Below, in pieces: positions 15,177 to 23,181 of a DNA stretch of 42,516 bases (the stretch's first letter is position 1; each line of letters opens with the position of its first letter). The position numbers and the translations under genes are program-made. Origin of the DNA: Planctomycetota bacterium (GTDB lineage: Bacteria; Planctomycetota; PLA2). The notes beneath the pieces are model-generated. The model worked only from the letters and a program-made list of their open reading frames with translations. It was not told the origin of the DNA and did not search any database. The DNA is taken from assembly GCA_021776735.1 (NCBI GenBank), contig JAJFFH010000008.1, positions 68,490 to 111,005 of the forward strand, read 5' to 3'.

Positions 15177-15887
15177 CTAGCCGTCGCCGGCTTCGATGGC
15201 GTCCAGGACTTCCAGCGGCGAGCGCTGGTCCTGCTTTTTGGCGTCGAAGCCGCGGGCGTGGTCGCGTTCGTCCTGGCGGATTACGCCTTCGAACAGGACT
15301 TGCGTCGGCTCCAGTTTGAAATGGCTGAAGCTGTCGCCCGGGACCGCGTTGGGCAAGAAGAAGTACGTGCCCACCGGGAAAGAGACGAGTGAGCAACAGA
15401 TGCCGATGAGTTGCACATAGAGCGCATCCCAAAGCTGGTCGTACTCGATGTAGCCCGCTTCCTTGCAACGGACACCGAAACGACGGGGATCGTCGTTTTT
15501 CTCGATCTCCTCGAGCTGGGCCTCGGTCATGTAGCCGAGGTTCAAAAGCACGTTGCCGATGCGTTCGGTGGCGTCGGTCGAGCCGCCGAAGACGATGTGG
15601 CCGCGCTTGAAGAACACCGATTTGGTCAACGGGCCCGTCGTGAAGCTCAAGATGCCGTTTTGGCGGTTGTTCCTCATGTAGAGAAACAGGTTGTTGAGCA
15701 TGTCATTCGTGTAGGTGCCGATCATCGACACGCCGCACGCGACCGGTCGCGTCACGCCCTCGCCCTGGAATGTGAGCGCATGATGCGAGATCGCGATGCG
15801 TGAGAACGATCCGTCCGCCAGACCGAGCGTCTTGCGCACGATCTTCGGCATCATGACCGTTATGGAGTTCCCTTCCGACACTGGCAT
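15177..15887 (-). CDS. DUF4388 (PATAN-like) protein
   Basis: 236 residues. The central part, DMLNNLFLYMRNNRQNGILSF...SVFFKRGHIVFGGS...ERIGNVLLNLGYMTEAQLEEI, is a DUF4388/PATAN-type domain, in which an N-terminal helix, a two-strand turn and a KRGHIVFA-like motif are diagnostic. Such proteins take part in two-component and gliding or polarity signalling in delta-proteobacteria and planctomycetes, but no general activity is established. The C-terminal part (about 120-236) has FFLPNAVPGDSFSHFKLEPTQVLFEGVIRQDE, also family-typical. The ATG at 15887 is preferred because the upstream frame is low complexity. Soluble; no signal peptide. Confidence 0.8.
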   Translation of the reverse strand: MPVSEGNSITVMMPKIVRKTLGLADGSFSRIAISHHALTFQGEGVTRPVACGVSMIGTYTNDMLNNLFLYMRNNRQNGILSFTTGPLTKSVFFKRGHIVFGGSTDATERIGNVLLNLGYMTEAQLEEIEKNDDPRRFGVRCKEAGYIEYDQLWDALYVQLIGICCSLVSFPVGTYFFLPNAVPGDSFSHFKLEPTQVLFEGVIRQDERDHARGFDAKKQDQRSPLEVLDAIEAGDG

Positions 15888-16115
15888 AACTCGCTGTCTC
15901 GCCGGAGCCCCGGCGTTCCCATTTCCGCTTCTCGTATCGGCATGAGACGGGTTCAACTTGACCATCCGCTGCCCGGACTTGCCAGGGCCGCCCCCCGCCT
16001 GCGCCCTCCTCCACCGCCCCGCGTCGCCCCCTCCCCGCCCGGCAGACTCCCCCTCCCCCCCGCCTCCCCCCCCTTTCTTCAGAGGCAGCCCCCCTCCTGA
16101 CGATAGGACGGCGGC

Positions 16116-18497
16116 ATGTTCCGCAACTTCACGCTCCTCGTCTGCCTGCTTTTCGTCGTCGCCGGCTGCGACCTGCTTCAGGTTCCGCCGCCTCCGGTGC
16201 CGCTCTCCGCGGTGAACCAGATCGAAGCGTCGGCCGCGCCGACCAGCACCGGCGGATCGCGCACCAATACGCGACTCGTCCGCGCGCTGCCGCCGCGCGC
16301 GCTCGCCAGCCTGCACCTGCCCAACATCGGCGCCGCGATCCGGCGCTTCAAGAAGACGGGCCTGTACAAGCTGTTCACGTCGCCGGAACTCAAGCGACTG
16401 CTGGGACCCAACGCGATCAAGTTCGAGGCGTCGCTGCTCAAGATCGACGGCGCACCCCCGCAGGCGCAGAAACTATTGAAGGCGCTGCAGGGGGAGTTCG
16501 CGATAGCCCTTGAGGATGTGCGTACGGACGGCGATGCTCTTGAGGTTCGCGTCGTGGCCGCCATCTCGGTCACCGGGGCTGAGGCCGAGGCGGAACAGCT
16601 CATCGAAATGCTCGGCATGTTCGCGGCGAACGCGAACGGCACGCGGGTCGAGAAGGGCACCGTGGAGCGCACGTCGTTTTCGCGCATCGTGACGACCAAG
16701 CCGCCGCTCGTCGTCGAGGTCGCGCTCTATCGCGACGCCGTGCTCTTCGGGGTCGGCCGCGACACCGTCACGGCGGCGATCCGCCGGCTGGCCACGCCGG
16801 GCAGCTCGTCGCTGGTCAACGACAAGAGCTACGCGGCATGCATGAAGCGTTGCGCGACGGCGAACGACGCGATGCGCGTTCACGTCGACATGGGCAGCGC
16901 GTACGCGCGCTACAAGTCGCACCTGCCCGAGGAGGCGCGCGAGCTCATCGCCAAGCTCAAGCTGGACTCGATCCGCGGCCTGGCCGCCTCGATCGGTCTT
17001 GACGGCGAGGACATCGTCATTCGCACGCTGGTCGAGTCGCCCGGCGGCAAGGACGCCTTCACGCGATTCGTCGGCTCGCAGGCCGTCGATCGCCAGTTCC
17101 TCGGCCGCATCCCGGGCGAGGCGACCGCGTTCTCGCTGTTCTCGCTCGACGGCGAGTTCGTGCTTGCCACGCTGCGCGACGTGTTGCCGACCACCGAGCG
17201 GCGCCAGCTCGAGGACGGCCTCGCCCACATTCGCCAGCAGGGCTTCGATGTTGAGCGAGACATCCTGGAGGTGTTCGGGCCGCGTGCCGCACTCATCAAC
17301 CTGCCCTACGAGGGCGCCGCCAACAATCCGATCGAGGCGATCTGGAACCACCTCCTCGGGGCCGCGCTCGTGTTCGAGATTCAGGATCCCAAGCGCGCCG
17401 CCGCGCTGCTGGCGCGCCTGCCCGAGCGCGGGGCCGGCATGCGTCGTCGCGAGTACGTCGCGGAAGGCACGCCGGCGATCGCCTACCGCCTCGAGGGCGG
17501 CCAGGTGCCGATGAACTTCGCCCTGGCGCTTGCGATCCAGAACGGCTATCTCGTCGTCGCCCCGTCGGAGGAAACACTGCGACGCATGCTGAAGCACCGC
17601 GCGCCGACGACGGTCGAACGCTACAAGGAACTCGTGCGCGACGCTCCGCGCAACGCGACGATCCTGAGCTACGAGGACATGCGCGGCGGTCCCGGCTTCC
17701 TGCTGCAGGGCTTTTTGGCCAGCCTCATCACGGGCGTCAACACGAACGTCAAGGCCGGCTTCGACTGGAACGCGCTGTCGACCGCGCTGGGCGGACTCGG
17801 TCACTCGGTCTCCTACACGGTCGCGGACAAGGACGGCGTGTTCAGCGAGACGCGTTCGCCCACGGGCGGCATCGGCAGCGCCGGCGGCGTCGCGGGCCTC
17901 GCCGTGGTCGCGGCGGTCGCGATTCCGAACCTGCAACACGCGCGCGTCCGCGCCAACGAGACGGCGGCCCTTGCAGCACTCCGCGCGATCCATACCGCAC
18001 AGACGAGCTTTCGCGGCTCGGCCTCGCGCGACTCCGACAACGACAGCGTCGGCGAGTACGGATTCCTACAGGAACTGCTGGGCCAGAACCGGCCCGGCGA
18101 AACGAACCGCCACCGCCGGCGCTTGAGCTTCGAGTTCGAAAAGGCCAAGCGCGCGCATCGGCGCCACGGCTACCACTTCCGCATCTATCTTCCGGCCGAG
18201 GACGGCACGCCGATCGGCGGGCACTTCAAGCTCAAGAGCATCAATCGCGTCGACGGCGACCTCGCCGAGTCGATCTTCTACGCCGTCGCGTGGCCGGCCG
18301 AACGCGGCACGACGGGCAACCGCGCGTTCCTGCTCGACTACCGCGGCCAGATCTACGAGACGAAGGTCCACCCGTACACGGGCACCAAGGGCCCGCGCGC
18401 CGACCTCCTCTGCGAGCAAAAACGCAACCTCGCGTCTCGCCCGCTCAAACGCGGCGAGCCCACACGCGACGGCTGCGACTGGACCCGGGCCCGGTAG
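16116..18497 (+). CDS. Large lipoprotein with internal pilin-like segment
   Basis: 793 residues. The N-terminal signal ends in a lipobox (VVAGC, Cys18), so it is a predicted lipoprotein. Residues about 55-580 resemble DUF3352-type planctomycete surface proteins: repeated alpha/beta units with ALPPRALASLHLPNIG and FVLATLRDVLPTTERR. At about 588-632 there is a hydrophobic helix, GLAVVAAVAIPNLQHARVRA, followed by NETAALAALRAIHTAQTSF. This closely resembles the N-terminal helix of type II secretion/pilin proteins (AIPNLLRARxxANEASA) but is placed internally, with no prepilin cleavage site. The C-terminal part YHFRIYLPAEDGT...FYAVAWP is the matching pseudopilin-like head. M1 copy 6 encodes TDGD near residue 137. 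Confidence 0.7.
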   Translation: MFRNFTLLVCLLFVVAGCDLLQVPPPPVPLSAVNQIEASAAPTSTGGSRTNTRLVRALPPRALASLHLPNIGAAIRRFKKTGLYKLFTSPELKRLLGPNAIKFEASLLKIDGAPPQAQKLLKALQGEFAIALEDVRTDGDALEVRVVAAISVTGAEAEAEQLIEMLGMFAANANGTRVEKGTVERTSFSRIVTTKPPLVVEVALYRDAVLFGVGRDTVTAAIRRLATPGSSSLVNDKSYAACMKRCATANDAMRVHVDMGSAYARYKSHLPEEARELIAKLKLDSIRGLAASIGLDGEDIVIRTLVESPGGKDAFTRFVGSQAVDRQFLGRIPGEATAFSLFSLDGEFVLATLRDVLPTTERRQLEDGLAHIRQQGFDVERDILEVFGPRAALINLPYEGAANNPIEAIWNHLLGAALVFEIQDPKRAAALLARLPERGAGMRRREYVAEGTPAIAYRLEGGQVPMNFALALAIQNGYLVVAPSEETLRRMLKHRAPTTVERYKELVRDAPRNATILSYEDMRGGPGFLLQGFLASLITGVNTNVKAGFDWNALSTALGGLGHSVSYTVADKDGVFSETRSPTGGIGSAGGVAGLAVVAAVAIPNLQHARVRANETAALAALRAIHTAQTSFRGSASRDSDNDSVGEYGFLQELLGQNRPGETNRHRRRLSFEFEKAKRAHRRHGYHFRIYLPAEDGTPIGGHFKLKSINRVDGDLAESIFYAVAWPAERGTTGNRAFLLDYRGQIYETKVHPYTGTKGPRADLLCEQKRNLASRPLKRGEPTRDGCDWTRAR
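16524..16536 (+). repeat. Motif M1 copy 6
   Basis: Exact, in the lipoprotein gene, preceded by GTGCGT; encodes TDGDA. Confidence 0.85.
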
Positions 18498-18541
18498 GTT
18501 CGGCGCAGTAGGTCCGGTTCAAGACCAACGGTAGATCAGGG

Positions 18542-18565
18542 GGCCCGGGGCCGTGGCCTCGGGCC
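18542..18565. terminator. Candidate bidirectional terminator hairpin
   Basis: GGCCCGGGGCC and GGCCTCGGGCC form an 11-base-pair stem with one G-T pair and a minimal loop, between the converging lipoprotein and msrA genes. No T-run on either side, so the call is tentative. Confidence 0.4.
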
Positions 18566-18567
18566 AA

Positions 18568-19305
18568 CTATTGCACCAGTGCGCGCAAGCGCGACCAGGC
18601 GCCGTCGGGAATCCGGTACTCGCTTGCCTCGGCGTCGAGCGCCGCGAGTTTCACGTCGCGCCGGACTCCACGGATGACACTGAGCAGGGCGTTCAGCCGC
18701 GCCGTGACCGTTGCGTCCGTAAACGCCTGCTCGTCGGGGAACAGCGTCCGGAGTTCCGCCATGAGCGGCTTGTCGCCGCGCAGACGATACTTTTGGTGAT
18801 AGTCCTCCGCGCGCCAAAACGTGGCCGCCGTACGAATCCTGGTGGACACCTTTTGCCCCCACCGCTTCTCGATCTCCTTGATCGACGCTTCGGCGATGCG
18901 CCGCTGGGCGGGGTCATGGGCAAACACGAACGAGGCGTACTGGATCGACCACGACGGGCGGACGGGACGATGGCTCTGCCAGTACACGTCGAGCAGATCC
19001 TCGTACGAGATCGTCTCGGGGTCGTAGTCGATCTGAATCGCCTCGGTGTGGCGTCCGAGGTCGTGATACGTCGGGTGGTCCTTCTCGCCGCCGGTGTAAC
19101 CGACGCGCGTGCGAACGACGCCCGGGAGACTCCCAAACCGGGAGTCCGGTCCCCAGAATCACCCAAGGGCGAACGTGGCGGTTCGCAAGGGCGCCTCCGC
19201 AGGCTTGGCCGCAACGGTCGGGGCGCCGTCGTGAGCGGTGCAGCCGATCGTCAACAAGGTCGCAAGCGACCAGAGCGTGCAGGTCCGGGAAACCGAGACA
19301 GGCAT
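18568..19305 (-). CDS. msrA: Probable selenoprotein MsrA (TGA at the catalytic Cys), exported
   Basis: Peptide-methionine (S)-S-oxide reductase. Read through TGA at 19159-19161, one frame of 245 codons runs from the ATG at 19305. Residues 1-48 are a lipoprotein-type signal (LLTIGC) and linker ending ATFALG; codon 49 is TGA; then FWGPDSRFGSLPG follows. The family motif is GCFWG, so TGA sits exactly at the nucleophilic Cys. Downstream are VGYTGG, GRHTEAIQIDYDPE (the catalytic Glu region), QYASFVF and FWRAEDYHQKYRLRG. No other Cys occurs after the signal, so there is no resolving Cys, as in some known Sec-MsrA proteins. A hairpin starts 12 bases after the TGA. TGA acts as stop elsewhere in the window. 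A nonsense pseudogene is the alternative, but the rest of the frame is intact. It lies 37 bases after the sigma/SUMF1 gene. Confidence 0.82.
19128..19146 (-). promoter_or_regulatory. Candidate bacterial SECIS element
   Basis: On the msrA sense strand the RNA is GACUCCC-GGUUU-GGGAGUC: a perfect 7-base-pair stem with a five-base loop starting GGU. It begins 12 bases after the UGA, close to the spacing and apical GGU of known bacterial SECIS elements such as fdhF. A lower helix GGGA/UCCC with a three-base bulge can extend it. Confidence 0.7.
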
Positions 19306-19342
19306 GGGTATCCCACAATACGCCGTGCCGGGCGCGCCGGTT

Positions 19343-21964
19343 TCACTTGAGCGGTGCGGCGAGCCGAAACGTCGTCCCGAGCCGCATCGGGCGGCGGCCC
19401 TCGCGCCGGCCCGGCCAGCCCCACGGCGAGACCTCGCACAACGCCCAGAGTTGCGACTGATCCACTCCGGGCGGCGGCGACGTCCCCTTGCGCCCCGGAT
19501 CCTGGTCCACGACGAAACCCAACTCGAGCACATCACCTCTGAGGCGCACGCGAGCCGCCCGTTGCCGGGCCCGGTCCTTGCCGCTCCAGCCCTTTCTCAA
19601 CTCGGCCAGGGCGGCGTTGCGCCGGTCAAGGAGCAAGAGTCCGACCGGTCGCGCCGCGGCGTCGAGCAGTGCCAGGTGTCCATGCCAATGCGCAACCCGC
19701 CACTCGCCGGGCTCGATCCGACCCGTGCGCCAGAATCCCGTATGTCGTCTTGTCTTGCGCGTGGCCCGCCAAAAATCATCGCCGTCCTTGGCTTCGCCCG
19801 GAACTCCGACGACAAGCGGCACGTCACTCCGCAAGATCCCCACGATCGTGATCTCGCCGGAACGGATCTTGCTGCGCTCCATACTCCACCGTGGCACGAA
19901 CGCGATACCGCGCGCCCGGCCACGCACGAACACGTAGGGCGCCGCGGCGCGGATGTGTTCCACGCGATCCACGCCCGCCATCCGCTTCATCGCGTAGCGG
20001 TGCGGGAGGTCTCTCCACTGCCCCGTGCCGGCGTCGTAGCAAACGCGGCGCAGGGAGTGCGACAACAGGTCGTATCCCGGACGATCGTGGCGCACGAGGC
20101 GCAGGCCCAGCGAGTCCGCGCGATTGCGATAGCGCAGGTCGAGGTCCGCGTCGCCGACGGTCGGCGTGCGCGTCGAGAGCTGCACGAACTGCCAGCGATC
20201 GCCGAACGACGCGCCCTTCGCTACGAGGGCGTAGTTTGCGAGCGGGGGCGAGGGTAGCGCCTGCACTCTCTTGCCCGGGTGCAGGTCGTAGAACGTGCGC
20301 GTGAGCTCCCACACGTTGCCCAGCAGGTGCCGCACGCCGGGCGGTCCGGCGCCGACGGACTCGTCATCGACCCGCAGCGGCCCGGCACCACAGCGCGGGT
20401 TGTCGGCAAACGCAAACCGGCCCAACTCCCGCGACCGATCCCACTGTTTTCCCGGATGCTGCAACGATCTTCCGCGACGTCCCCGGCCCGCACGCTCAAA
20501 CTCGTATTCCGACGGGAGCTGACAGCCCGCCCATTCGGCGAAAGCAAGCATCGCGGCGGGCGACACGCTGCGCACGGGATACGCGCCGAAGTCCCTGGCA
20601 TGGGCTTTCGCGCCCTGCGGCACCCGAAACGCCGTCGCGGCAGGCGCCCGGAGATCGACCCACTCGCGCCCGACCTGCAGCTTGCTGATCTTCGACAGTC
20701 CATACCAGTGCCGCGGCAGCCGCAGGCGATACAGCACAAGCCGCCGGCCGGCCGGCACCGGCTCGAACAGCTTGAGCCCGTACAGGGCGCCATACGCATC
20801 CAGGTCCTTTCGGACGCCGTGCTCCCGGACATATCCGTCCAGCGTCTGCTGCCCGTCGGCCACGACCGTGATCCGGTGTTCGGCGTCGAGGTAGTGCTTC
20901 CATTGCGCGTTCGTCACCTCGTAGCGCCCCAGCAGGAACTCCGGGATTGCAACCGGCTCCATGCCGTCCGCCACTTCATACGCAAGCGCCCGGCGCAGTC
21001 GATCGTTCGTGGCCCGGCGATCCATGTCGTCACGCGTCGCACCGGGCTCCAACCGACCCGCACCAACGCGCACAAACCCGTCCACCCCGGGCGGCGGCGC
21101 CTTCGCCTGCACCACGGCACCCGGCTGCCTTTTCCTTCGCACGTCGGCCAGAGGCATCGCCGTCCGTTCCTGTTTTCTTGTCGGTGCAACGTGTGGCTTG
21201 GTCGGCGTTTTCTCGGGCGGCGGCGCAACGGGTAGCACCGGCGGCTCGGAGATCGGATCCGGGACGGCAGGAACCGACGGCGATGTCTTTCCGGGCGGCA
21301 CGGCGGGCCTCGTCGGAAACGTCGCGGACGGACGCTGCCACCACGCCAGCAGGCCCAGCAACACCGCGGCGGCGGAAATGACCGTCGCCGTCACGACCGC
21401 ACCGATCGCCACAGGCGGTGCCGCGTCCTGTGCGAGCAATGCAAGCAAACCGACCGACCAAGCCGCGCGGTGGCCGTCGGCATCGGCGTCCAGACGCGCA
21501 CGCAGCTTGTCAAGACCGCGGCGCAAGCGCGTGCGCACGGTGGCCGTCGGTGTCTTGCTTTCCCGGGCGATCTCCGCGAGGGACTTTTCGTACAGGAACC
21601 GGTGCGCGATGACGGACCGGTACGGCTCGTCGAGGGCCAGGACAGCGGATACGACCCGGCGTTGCAACTCCATGCGCGACACGACCTCGTCCACCGGGGG
21701 TAGGCCGTCGTTTTGCGCACCGGCACGCTCGCGGGCGTTGCGGCGCTTGGCCGTGCGGCGGCGCGACAATGACAGGTGCCGCACGACCGACGCCAGCCAC
21801 GCCCGCAGGTTGCCCGGCCGCGGCGGTTTCTCTATGGCGACGACGAACGCGTCCTGCACGACGTCCTCGGCCGCCTGTTCGTCCCCGAGCAGGCTCCGCG
21901 CGAGGTTTTTCAGAAAGCCGGTGTGGCTTGCGAGAACGTCGGGCGCCGGTAGTCCGTCCGTCAT
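19343..21964 (-). CDS. ECF sigma factor fused to a membrane helix and a SUMF1/FGE-like domain
   Basis: 873 residues. Residues about 15-80 are sigma70 region 2 (ARSLLGDEQAAEDVVQDAF) and about 115-170 region 4 (LDEPYRSVIAHRFLYEKSLAEIARESKTPTATVRTRLRRGLDKLR). One transmembrane helix lies at about 184-208, followed by a Pro/Thr-rich linker (to about 265). Residues about 330-600 are a formylglycine-generating-enzyme-like domain (FLLGRYEVTNAQWKHYL, YPVRSVSPAAMLAFAEWAGCQLPSEYEFERAGRG, LLGNVWELTRTFYD, LGLRLVRHD). The last 270 residues have no assignment. The layout places the sigma part inside and the SUMF1 part outside the membrane, so the protein could link an external signal to promoter choice. 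No anti-sigma gene is adjacent. msrA follows in the same direction. Confidence 0.85.
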   Translation of the reverse strand: MTDGLPAPDVLASHTGFLKNLARSLLGDEQAAEDVVQDAFVVAIEKPPRPGNLRAWLASVVRHLSLSRRRTAKRRNARERAGAQNDGLPPVDEVVSRMELQRRVVSAVLALDEPYRSVIAHRFLYEKSLAEIARESKTPTATVRTRLRRGLDKLRARLDADADGHRAAWSVGLLALLAQDAAPPVAIGAVVTATVISAAAVLLGLLAWWQRPSATFPTRPAVPPGKTSPSVPAVPDPISEPPVLPVAPPPEKTPTKPHVAPTRKQERTAMPLADVRRKRQPGAVVQAKAPPPGVDGFVRVGAGRLEPGATRDDMDRRATNDRLRRALAYEVADGMEPVAIPEFLLGRYEVTNAQWKHYLDAEHRITVVADGQQTLDGYVREHGVRKDLDAYGALYGLKLFEPVPAGRRLVLYRLRLPRHWYGLSKISKLQVGREWVDLRAPAATAFRVPQGAKAHARDFGAYPVRSVSPAAMLAFAEWAGCQLPSEYEFERAGRGRRGRSLQHPGKQWDRSRELGRFAFADNPRCGAGPLRVDDESVGAGPPGVRHLLGNVWELTRTFYDLHPGKRVQALPSPPLANYALVAKGASFGDRWQFVQLSTRTPTVGDADLDLRYRNRADSLGLRLVRHDRPGYDLLSHSLRRVCYDAGTGQWRDLPHRYAMKRMAGVDRVEHIRAAAPYVFVRGRARGIAFVPRWSMERSKIRSGEITIVGILRSDVPLVVGVPGEAKDGDDFWRATRKTRRHTGFWRTGRIEPGEWRVAHWHGHLALLDAAARPVGLLLLDRRNAALAELRKGWSGKDRARQRAARVRLRGDVLELGFVVDQDPGRKGTSPPPGVDQSQLWALCEVSPWGWPGRREGRRPMRLGTTFRLAAPLK
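21155..21167 (-). repeat. Motif M1 copy 7
   Basis: Exact, in the sense strand of the sigma/SUMF1 gene, preceded by CAGGA; encodes RTAM in the linker. A one-mismatch copy (ACCGACGGCGATG, also after CAGGA, opposite orientation) is at 21273-21285. Confidence 0.85.
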
Positions 21965-22039
21965 GTCACTTCGTTATCGCCGCCGCGACGCCGAAGTGGC
22001 TCAACAAACACGGAAACCGAACGCGATACACTGCATGCC

Positions 22040-22464
22040 ATGCGAGCCGGAGGGCTGGTTCTCGTGGTCGTATTCTGCGTCGGGTGCAAAGCACGGGTGG
22101 GAACGCCGGTGCCCCGCGTCGCCGCAGTCGGGACGTACGGCAACGCCCGGTTCCGGGGCGAGCGACCCATCCTCGTCGAGACAACGTTGTCGCCAGGCTC
22201 GTCGGACACATTGAAGAGGTGCACGCGCTCGCGGTGAGTCCGGACGGTCGCCGGATCGCGTCCGGGGATTGGGAAGGCTGTGTGATCGCGTGGGACACGC
22301 GGACGTGGACCAAGTCATGGCAGCGGAGAGGCCACGCCAGCGAGATTACCGCGATCGGGTTCTCGCCCGATGGAAGGTGGATCATGAGCGCCGCACGAGA
22401 CTCCGTCTCCCGGTTGTGGGCCGCAGACACGGGCAAGTCGCGCTACGCACCTTCTTCGCGGTGA
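22040..22464 (+). pseudogene. WD40-repeat lipoprotein remnant, frameshifted and truncated
   Basis: Frame 1 (22040-22237) encodes a lipoprotein signal (LVVVFCVGC) and a short mature segment, then stops. A second frame, shifted by one, continues from about 22160 with LVGHIEEVHALAVSPDGRRIASG...VIAWDT and GHASEITAIGFSPDGRWIMSAARDSVSRLWAADTG, two clear WD40 repeats, and ends at 22464. A WD40 propeller needs about seven repeats, so the gene is both frameshifted (somewhere in 22160-22235) and 3'-truncated. Its end runs into the convergent DoxX gene. It is divergent from the sigma/SUMF1 gene. Confidence 0.75.
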
Positions 22465-22820
22465 TCGTCCGAGATGATGGCGGCAAGCGCGGCGCGGCGA
22501 TGCCAGCCGACCGTCGCGAGGCCGAGCATTACGGCGAGCGAGAACGGCGCGAGGTGATATTCGCCCGCGACGAGATGGGTTGGGATCGCCACAAACATGA
22601 CGGCGAAGCCGATGATGGCGCCGAGCGGAGTCGTCCTCGGCCAAAGGAGCAGCAGGGCACCGAAAAGCTCGGCGAAACCGACGACCGTCATCAGCCAGAG
22701 CGGGAGTTCATAGCGCGCAAATATCGCGACCTCGAAATCGAGGCGCAACAACTTCGCAGACGCTCCGGCCAAAAACAGCAGCGCAAGGCCCCACGTCAAG
22801 AACCGAACGGCTCGTTCCAT
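22443..22820 (-). CDS. DoxX family membrane protein
   Basis: 125 residues with four hydrophobic helices. The family features are a first helix with FLTWGLALLFLAGASAKLL, then YELPLWLMTVVGFAELFGALLLLWPRTTPLGAIIGFAVMFVAI, the Gly-Glu helix typical of DoxX/DoxD-like proteins. The biochemical role is not established in general; relatives take part in respiratory or redox membrane complexes. Last gene of the leftward Pcm-M48-zinc-knuckle group. Its 3' end overlaps the WD40 remnant on the other strand. Confidence 0.8.
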   Translation of the reverse strand: MERAVRFLTWGLALLFLAGASAKLLRLDFEVAIFARYELPLWLMTVVGFAELFGALLLLWPRTTPLGAIIGFAVMFVAIPTHLVAGEYHLAPFSLAVMLGLATVGWHRRAALAAIISDDHREEGA

Positions 22821-22889
22821 GCCCGATGAGCATGCGACGGCTGGCGACGAAGGTCAAGCGTTCGGCGACCCGGGCTGAGCGATCTGTTA

Positions 22890-23153
22890 TCAGCTCGCGC
22901 GGCGGGCGTGCTTGTCGTACTCCGGGCGGAGTTCGAGGCGGCGGCCGCATTCCACGCAGTAGTAATAGGTGCGCTGGTTCATCCGGACGCAAAAGCGGCG
23001 GGTGGTGCGGCGACATTGGGGACTGTCGCAATAGTAGCTGCGAAAGGTCATGGTGTGGCTCCCGGGGTGCTGGTGCAAGAGGTGCTGTTTGTCTGAGTGT
23101 TGTCTCTGGGCCTGCTGACGCGGGCCGGATTCTTTCTCGGCGTGCTGGCTCAT
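22890..23153 (-). CDS. Small zinc-knuckle protein
   Basis: 87 residues from ATG 23153, or 54 from the ATG at 23051, which has a GGGAG site seven bases upstream and may be the true start. The C-terminal part has YYCDSPQCRR and YYYCVECGRR, four Cys in C-x4-C and C-x2-C pairs, a plausible treble-clef or ribbon zinc site, with many Arg. The long-start N-terminal part is Gln/His-rich and uninformative. No family assignment. It lies between the M48 peptidase and DoxX genes on the same strand. Confidence 0.6.
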   Translation of the reverse strand: MSQHAEKESGPRQQAQRQHSDKQHLLHQHPGSHTMTFRSYYCDSPQCRRTTRRFCVRMNQRTYYYCVECGRRLELRPEYDKHARRAS

Positions 23154-23181
23154 CGAATTATCGTCCTTTGACGCGCCGGGT

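Noticed and set aside
19159..19161. TGA in msrA as general TGA-to-Trp/Gly recoding
   Set aside because: TGA ends nadE, pcm, trpS and others at the family-expected places, so it is a stop in this genome.
19777..19789. AAGGACGGCGATG at 19777 and 11480 counted as full M1 copies
   Set aside because: One mismatch; both encode ordinary protein sequence (AKDGDD, DIAVLD) that could arise by codon usage. They are listed as variants only.
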